NCBI GenBank assembly: GCA_003247225.1 | Contig: QKAK01000218.1 | Coordinates: 1 to 36,104 of the forward strand | DNA length: 36,104 nt | Direction: 5' to 3' | DNA from: Spirochaetota bacterium | Lineage (GTDB): Bacteria > Spirochaetota > Spirochaetia > Treponematales > UBA12059 | Part shown: positions 33,093-36,104 of the stretch, in pieces | Layout: the number at the start of each line of letters is the position of its first letter | Position numbering within the stretch: position 1 is the first letter of the stretch | Made by a program: the position numbers and the translations under genes | The notes under the pieces: model-generated | The model's database searches: none | Seen by the model: only the letters and a program-made list of their open reading frames with translations | Told to the model about the DNA's origin: nothing

Positions 33093-33920
33093 ATGAGCGA
33101 ATCAGCGATCAAGGCTTTCGATTTATTATTTCATCTATCACGGGCTGGTAGTTCGTCGCTGGCGAGACTGTCCCGCGAGACCGGCTGGGATAAGGCGACC
33201 GCGCTACGGTACCTGACCGCGATGGAGAAGCGCGGCGTCGTCGAGCGCAGGGAGGGCGACTGGACCCTCGGCCTGGCCCTGCTCGAGCTGGCCAGCCGGG
33301 TTCCCGTTACCGAGAATATCGCCAGCCGCGTCAAGCCGGTGCTGAACGAGCTGGCCAAGGCCACCGGCGAGACCGCGAACCTGTCCGCGCTGACCGGCTC
33401 CGAGCTGATGTACCTCGCCAAGGCCGACGGCGGCCGCGCGCTCCGGCTCAGGTCCAATCCGGGCGACCGCATGCCCCTCTATTGCACGGCGGCGGGCAAG
33501 TGCATCCTGTCCCGCTTCTCGGTCCCGCTGCGCGCGCAGTACCTGGCCGAGACGCACCTGTCGGCCGTCGCGCCCAAGACCATCGTCGATCCGGAGAAGC
33601 TGGCCGAGGATATCGAGCGGACCATACGCCGCGGCTGGGCGATAGACGACGAGGAGCTCGAGTCCGGCCTCATCTGCTACGCCATGCCGCTCGACCTGCC
33701 GCGCTACGGCTTCTCCGGCGCCATCAGCATCTCGGGGCCGTCGGGCAGGATGCTCCAGGCCCAGGAGGAAATACTCGCGTCGCTCCGCTGGGCGGTGATG
33801 ACGCTGCAGGAGGACCTGGGCGGAGGCGTCGGCGACGAGGGACCGCAGCTATTCAGCCCCGCCCGCGGCGGCTTCAAGAGCACCGACTGGCATAGGCCCG
33901 GCTCGGAAACCTACGAGTGA
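33093..33920 (+). CDS. IclR family transcriptional regulator
   Basis: The 275-residue regulator has an N-terminal winged helix (about 1-60) with SLARLSRETGWDKATALRYL, and a C-terminal IclR ligand domain (about 75-250) with MPLYCTAAGKCILS and RRGWAIDDEELESGLICYAMPL, the conserved effector pocket and dimer segments. About 25 further residues (after the GGGVGDEG stretch) form a tail not typical of the family. It is divergent from livK, so control of the importer by its substrate or a product is likely. A GGGG ribosome binding site precedes ATG 33093. The stop overlaps the ferredoxin start in GTGA. Confidence 0.92.
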   Translation: MSESAIKAFDLLFHLSRAGSSSLARLSRETGWDKATALRYLTAMEKRGVVERREGDWTLGLALLELASRVPVTENIASRVKPVLNELAKATGETANLSALTGSELMYLAKADGGRALRLRSNPGDRMPLYCTAAGKCILSRFSVPLRAQYLAETHLSAVAPKTIVDPEKLAEDIERTIRRGWAIDDEELESGLICYAMPLDLPRYGFSGAISISGPSGRMLQAQEEILASLRWAVMTLQEDLGGGVGDEGPQLFSPARGGFKSTDWHRPGSETYE

Positions 33921-34108
33921 TCCCGGCCCGCATCGAGCGGGCTAGGTGCGTCGCCTGCCGCCGATGCGTCGCGGCCTGCCCCGAGGGCGCCATATCGGTC
34001 GACGGCGACGCCTGCGTCGTCGACCCGTTGCGCTGCGTCGCCTGCGGCCGCTGCTTCGCGGCCTGCAGGACCGACGCCGTCAGGCTGGCGGAGGCGGCGG
34101 GGGCCTAG
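33917..34108 (+). CDS. 2[4Fe-4S] ferredoxin
   Basis: The 63-residue protein has two cluster motifs: CVACRRCVAACP (Cys11, 14, 17, 21) and CVACGRCFAACR (Cys40, 43, 46, 50). The spacing C-x2-C-x2-C-x3-C in each is that of bacterial 2[4Fe-4S] ferredoxins; the second lacks the usual Pro after the fourth Cys. It is a low-potential electron carrier in the cytoplasm. The GTG start at 33917 overlaps the iclR stop by four bases, so it is co-translated with the regulator, an unusual pairing. It may serve an oxidoreductase linked to the imported compound, or the next gene, which has been lost. Confidence 0.85.
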   Translation: MIPARIERARCVACRRCVAACPEGAISVDGDACVVDPLRCVACGRCFAACRTDAVRLAEAAGA

Positions 34109-34147
34109 GCCGGCGGCCGGCCTCGCGCGCCGGCCGCTCCCCGCGGG

Positions 34148-34258
34148 CTAGAAGACCGCCTCGGCCTCCGCGTCCTCCGCGACCATGGCCGCCGGCTTCG
34201 CCGGGCCGTCCTCGTCGTCGCGCTTGAACACCGGCTTGAATTCCACGTGCTCGGCGAC
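34148..34258 (-). pseudogene. 3' remnant of a host gene cut by the integrated element
   Basis: On the minus strand the last 37 or so codons before TAG 34148 have host-like GC-rich codons and encode VAEHVEFKPVFKRDDEDG followed by an acidic alanine-rich tail. Upstream of 34258 the frame continues into AT-rich element DNA (encoding residues such as NKSNK) and reaches an ATG inside the recombinase gene, which is unlikely to be a real start. The simplest reading is that the element inserted into this gene and separated its 5' part, which should lie beyond the other end. The parent family is not recognised; the acidic tail resembles the flexible ends of some chemotaxis receptors, but this is weak. 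Confidence 0.55.
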
Positions 34259-34275
34259 GATTTTATTTGATTTAT
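34240..34275. other. Probable attachment-site junction (attL or attR)
   Basis: Host sequence ending in CTCGGCGACGA meets AT-rich sequence beginning TTTTATTTGATT within this interval. Serine integrases exchange strands at a two-base core, so no long direct repeat is expected and the exact crossover cannot be set from one end. Confidence 0.5.
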
Positions 34276-34294
34276 TTTCTACATAGATTATACT
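34267..34294 (+). promoter_or_regulatory. Promoter of the serine recombinase gene, probably leaderless
   Basis: TTGATT (34267-34272), a 16-base spacer and TATACT (34289-34294) precede ATG 34302 by seven bases, with no Shine-Dalgarno sequence. The promoter lies within or next to the attachment junction. Confidence 0.55.
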
Positions 34295-34301
34295 GTCTCG
34301 T

Positions 34302-36017
34302 ATGGAAACACTCGGGGCGTATATCCGCGTATCGTCTACCTTGCAGTCGGAAAACGACTCGGTAGCCAATCAAAGGGCAAGGGCGGCGGATATAGCAAAG
34401 CGGCTTGGATGCACTATCAAACTATACGAGGATGTTGAATCGGGCGGCAAGGCTACCCGTTCCGCTTGGACAAGGTTAAAAAATGATATCGAAAATAAAA
34501 AAGTTTCGGTCGTTTGGGCAAACGAAAATGACCGGCTCGGGCGTAATCTACGCGAAGCGGCTACCTTTTGGGACTTGTGCCAATCAAGCGAATGCCGCTT
34601 GTTTGTTGGTAAGGACGAGGTAGACTTCAACAACGATTCGGATTTTTTGCAATATGGCTTTGCGTCTCTTATATCCGAAAGCGACAGACGAAAAATAATC
34701 CGAAAAACGCGAGAAACAAAAGCCGTAGTCATCAATGATGGACGCAATACCTACAGGCAGATATACGGATATGATTGCGAAGTCATAGGAGCCGAACGCG
34801 GACGACCAAAGCGGCGTTGGTTCCCTGTCGATACCGAGGTTGAAGCAATCAAAAAAATATATCATTGGTATCTTGTTGATAAAATGCCAGTTAAACGAAT
34901 ATGCAATCGATTAAACGATGCAGGATATCGAGCAAAGAATGGCGGATATTTTTTGCATCTATCCGTTTATCATATTTTGCATCAAATCGTTTATACCGGT
35001 TATACGCTCAACAAAGCGGGCGAACGGATACCATCAAAAATATATACTTTGCCGATTATATCGCTTGAAGATTATGACGAAGTGCAAAAGCGTTGGAAGC
35101 CGCAAACGAGTGATAAATCTTTTACTGTCGGGCGTCCTGTAAGTCATCTTGCAAGCGGCTTGTTAAAGTGCGGGCAGTGCGGGACAGGTTATTTTTTCCA
35201 CGCAAACAAGCCGCCAAATGGACATGCGTACTACCACAACAATAGTAAAGATTGCGAGCGGCAAAAAAACAAGACGCTATCATATCAGGTTATCAACTGG
35301 CACTTTGACAATATCTATCTATGGGCGATGTTGGAGGATGTTAAAGATATATACGCAAGGCTAAAAGCCGATGTTGATAGCGAACGGGACGAACTATCGG
35401 CGGCTATAGAAAACTTAAAGACGCAAATATCAGACGTAGATAAAAAAATAAAACGGTTAATAAATGCTATCGAAAAGGATGATGACGAGGACTTAGGCGA
35501 CAGGCTACGGCAACGACGGCAGGAAAAAAAGGAACTGCAAGCCAAGTTGGATAGTTTGTCCGCCAACATAGCCGCCGAAGAGAAAAAGCTATCGTCTATC
35601 GTCGCGGCTTTTTCTGCCGATAACGTGCAACTTTATCTTGGGGCAGACGAGCCGGATAAAATGCGGATGCTTAAACAAATAGTAAAGACAGCCACCATAA
35701 ACGATGGTATCATAACAACCGAACTAATCGACGGGCGGATAGACAAGTCAGACTATCAGGAACTTAAAAAGGATTTTAGGGCAGAACGAAAAGAAAACCG
35801 GATAGCCGAGGCAAAGATGACAAGGGAAACTACCTTGCCGATTGCCCGAACTATCGAAGCGTTGGCGAAAGCGGATGTTGCTGCAAAAGTAGACGGCAAG
35901 TCGCTTGGCGACGTAGACGCATGGTTTGAGATTTTAGATAGGGCAATAGACAGCCAACCATTGACGACAGCCGAGCAATCTATATTGACGATGTTGATAC
36001 AGACATACGGACAATAG
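34302..36017 (+). CDS. Large serine recombinase (integrase)
   Basis: The 571-residue protein has the full large serine recombinase layout. The N-terminal resolvase domain (1-145) shows YIRVSS with nucleophile Ser11 and Arg9, ENDRLGRN (75-82) and SESDRRKIIRKTRE (125-138). The recombinase domain follows (about 155-265), then a zinc ribbon with Cys290, Cys293 and a late Cys318, a long charged coiled coil (about 355-432) and a C-terminal helical part. All catalytic residues seem intact. It would integrate and excise the element at a short attachment site. AT-rich codons contrast with the host. No recombination directionality factor is recognisable in the short stretch available. Confidence 0.95.
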   Translation: METLGAYIRVSSTLQSENDSVANQRARAADIAKRLGCTIKLYEDVESGGKATRSAWTRLKNDIENKKVSVVWANENDRLGRNLREAATFWDLCQSSECRLFVGKDEVDFNNDSDFLQYGFASLISESDRRKIIRKTRETKAVVINDGRNTYRQIYGYDCEVIGAERGRPKRRWFPVDTEVEAIKKIYHWYLVDKMPVKRICNRLNDAGYRAKNGGYFLHLSVYHILHQIVYTGYTLNKAGERIPSKIYTLPIISLEDYDEVQKRWKPQTSDKSFTVGRPVSHLASGLLKCGQCGTGYFFHANKPPNGHAYYHNNSKDCERQKNKTLSYQVINWHFDNIYLWAMLEDVKDIYARLKADVDSERDELSAAIENLKTQISDVDKKIKRLINAIEKDDDEDLGDRLRQRRQEKKELQAKLDSLSANIAAEEKKLSSIVAAFSADNVQLYLGADEPDKMRMLKQIVKTATINDGIITTELIDGRIDKSDYQELKKDFRAERKENRIAEAKMTRETTLPIARTIEALAKADVAAKVDGKSLGDVDAWFEILDRAIDSQPLTTAEQSILTMLIQTYGQ

Positions 36018-36027
36018 GAGGGCAAAA

Positions 36028-36104
36028 ATGGATTGGAGTGATTTAATAGTTGCAGTTGTTAGCATTATTGGGACGCTTGTTATTACAAAAGTTGTATCGC
36101 ATTC
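36028..36104 (+). CDS. Small membrane protein, N-terminal part, possibly holin-like
   Basis: A reading frame opens at ATG 36028, 11 bases after the recombinase stop, behind a strong AGGAGGG, and runs off the edge after 25 codons. It begins MDWSDLIVAVVSIIGTL, a short acidic start and then a membrane helix. Phage holins and other small phage membrane proteins often look like this, but 25 residues cannot settle it. Confidence 0.55.
   Translation, partial: MDWSDLIVAVVSIIGTLVITKVVSH

Larger units (their letters stand above)
34259..36104. mobile_element. Left end of an integrated element (prophage or integrative element)
   Basis: From about 34259 base composition drops from roughly 70% to roughly 43% G+C and codon use changes to A/T-ending. 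The first gene is a large serine recombinase reading inward, the usual arrangement when such an integrase gene lies beside its attachment site. The element continues beyond the right edge, so its nature cannot be decided. Confidence 0.75.

Noticed and set aside
34148-34369. A 73-codon minus-strand reading frame spanning the junction
   Set aside because: Its first half is AT-rich element DNA overlapping the recombinase start and its second half is GC-rich host DNA, so it is a chance fusion; only the host part is reported, as a gene remnant.

Overview
The window is GC-rich chromosomal DNA (roughly two-thirds G+C or more by eye), densely packed and largely operonic, up to about position 34,258. 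There it changes abruptly to AT-rich DNA that runs to the right edge. The gene set fits an anaerobic, diderm, lipoprotein-rich bacterium, most likely a high-GC spirochaete. The clues are several lipoproteins with relaxed lipoboxes, a cyclophilin-FKBP fusion of the kind known from Treponema, a YaaR-RicT pair next to a bactofilin and an M23 peptidase, an SH3-type lipoprotein, and salvage rather than synthesis of cobamides. The phylum call is an inference; no rRNA or tRNA gene is present to anchor it.

Layout. 1-1005 (minus): a metallo-beta-lactamase hydrolase followed by the start of a lipoprotein gene. 1128-4118 (plus): M23 peptidase, bactofilin, YaaR, RicT, an envelope/cytoskeleton cluster ended by a strong hairpin. 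4191-5213 (minus): a lipoprotein fusing two prolyl isomerase families. 5362-7118 (plus): dCMP deaminase, a YmdB-family protein that has lost almost all metal ligands, and an RseC-like membrane protein. 7115-8114: a DJ-1 protein (minus) and a small membrane protein with its own promoter and terminator (plus). 8126-12957 (minus): amino acid permease and amidohydrolase, translationally coupled, then transketolase. 13094-14460 (plus): PrsW-like protease and a YbhB/PEBP protein. 14473-17824 (minus): SH3 lipoprotein and ABC-F ATPase. 17917-21569 (plus): an exopolyphosphatase-type protein with an HD domain, coupled to polyphosphate kinase. 21550-23136 (minus): 4-alpha-glucanotransferase. 23375-24934 (plus): a lipoprotein 5'-nucleotidase behind a hairpin leader. 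25234-27187 (minus): cobU-cbiR-cobS cobamide salvage and remodelling. 27261-27944 (minus): TetR regulator. 28148-32862 (minus): a complete branched-chain amino acid type ABC importer (livK-H-M-G-F), divergent from 33093-34108 (plus), an IclR regulator coupled to a two-cluster ferredoxin.

At about 34,258 an integrated element begins. A large serine recombinase gene (34302-36017) starts some 40 bases inside the junction, and a small membrane protein gene follows it. A remnant of a host gene (minus strand) is left outside the junction, so the insertion appears to have cut that gene.

Two regulatory themes recur. Several genes have a TATACT-like -10 box about seven bases before ATG and no Shine-Dalgarno sequence, which predicts leaderless mRNAs. 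Many operon joints use ATGA, GTGA or TGATG overlaps, which predicts translational coupling. The observations most worth following up are the YmdB-family pseudoenzyme, the leaderless promoter pattern, the repeated operator-like motif between livK and iclR, the insertion junction with its broken gene, and the long inverted repeat after the nucleotidase gene.
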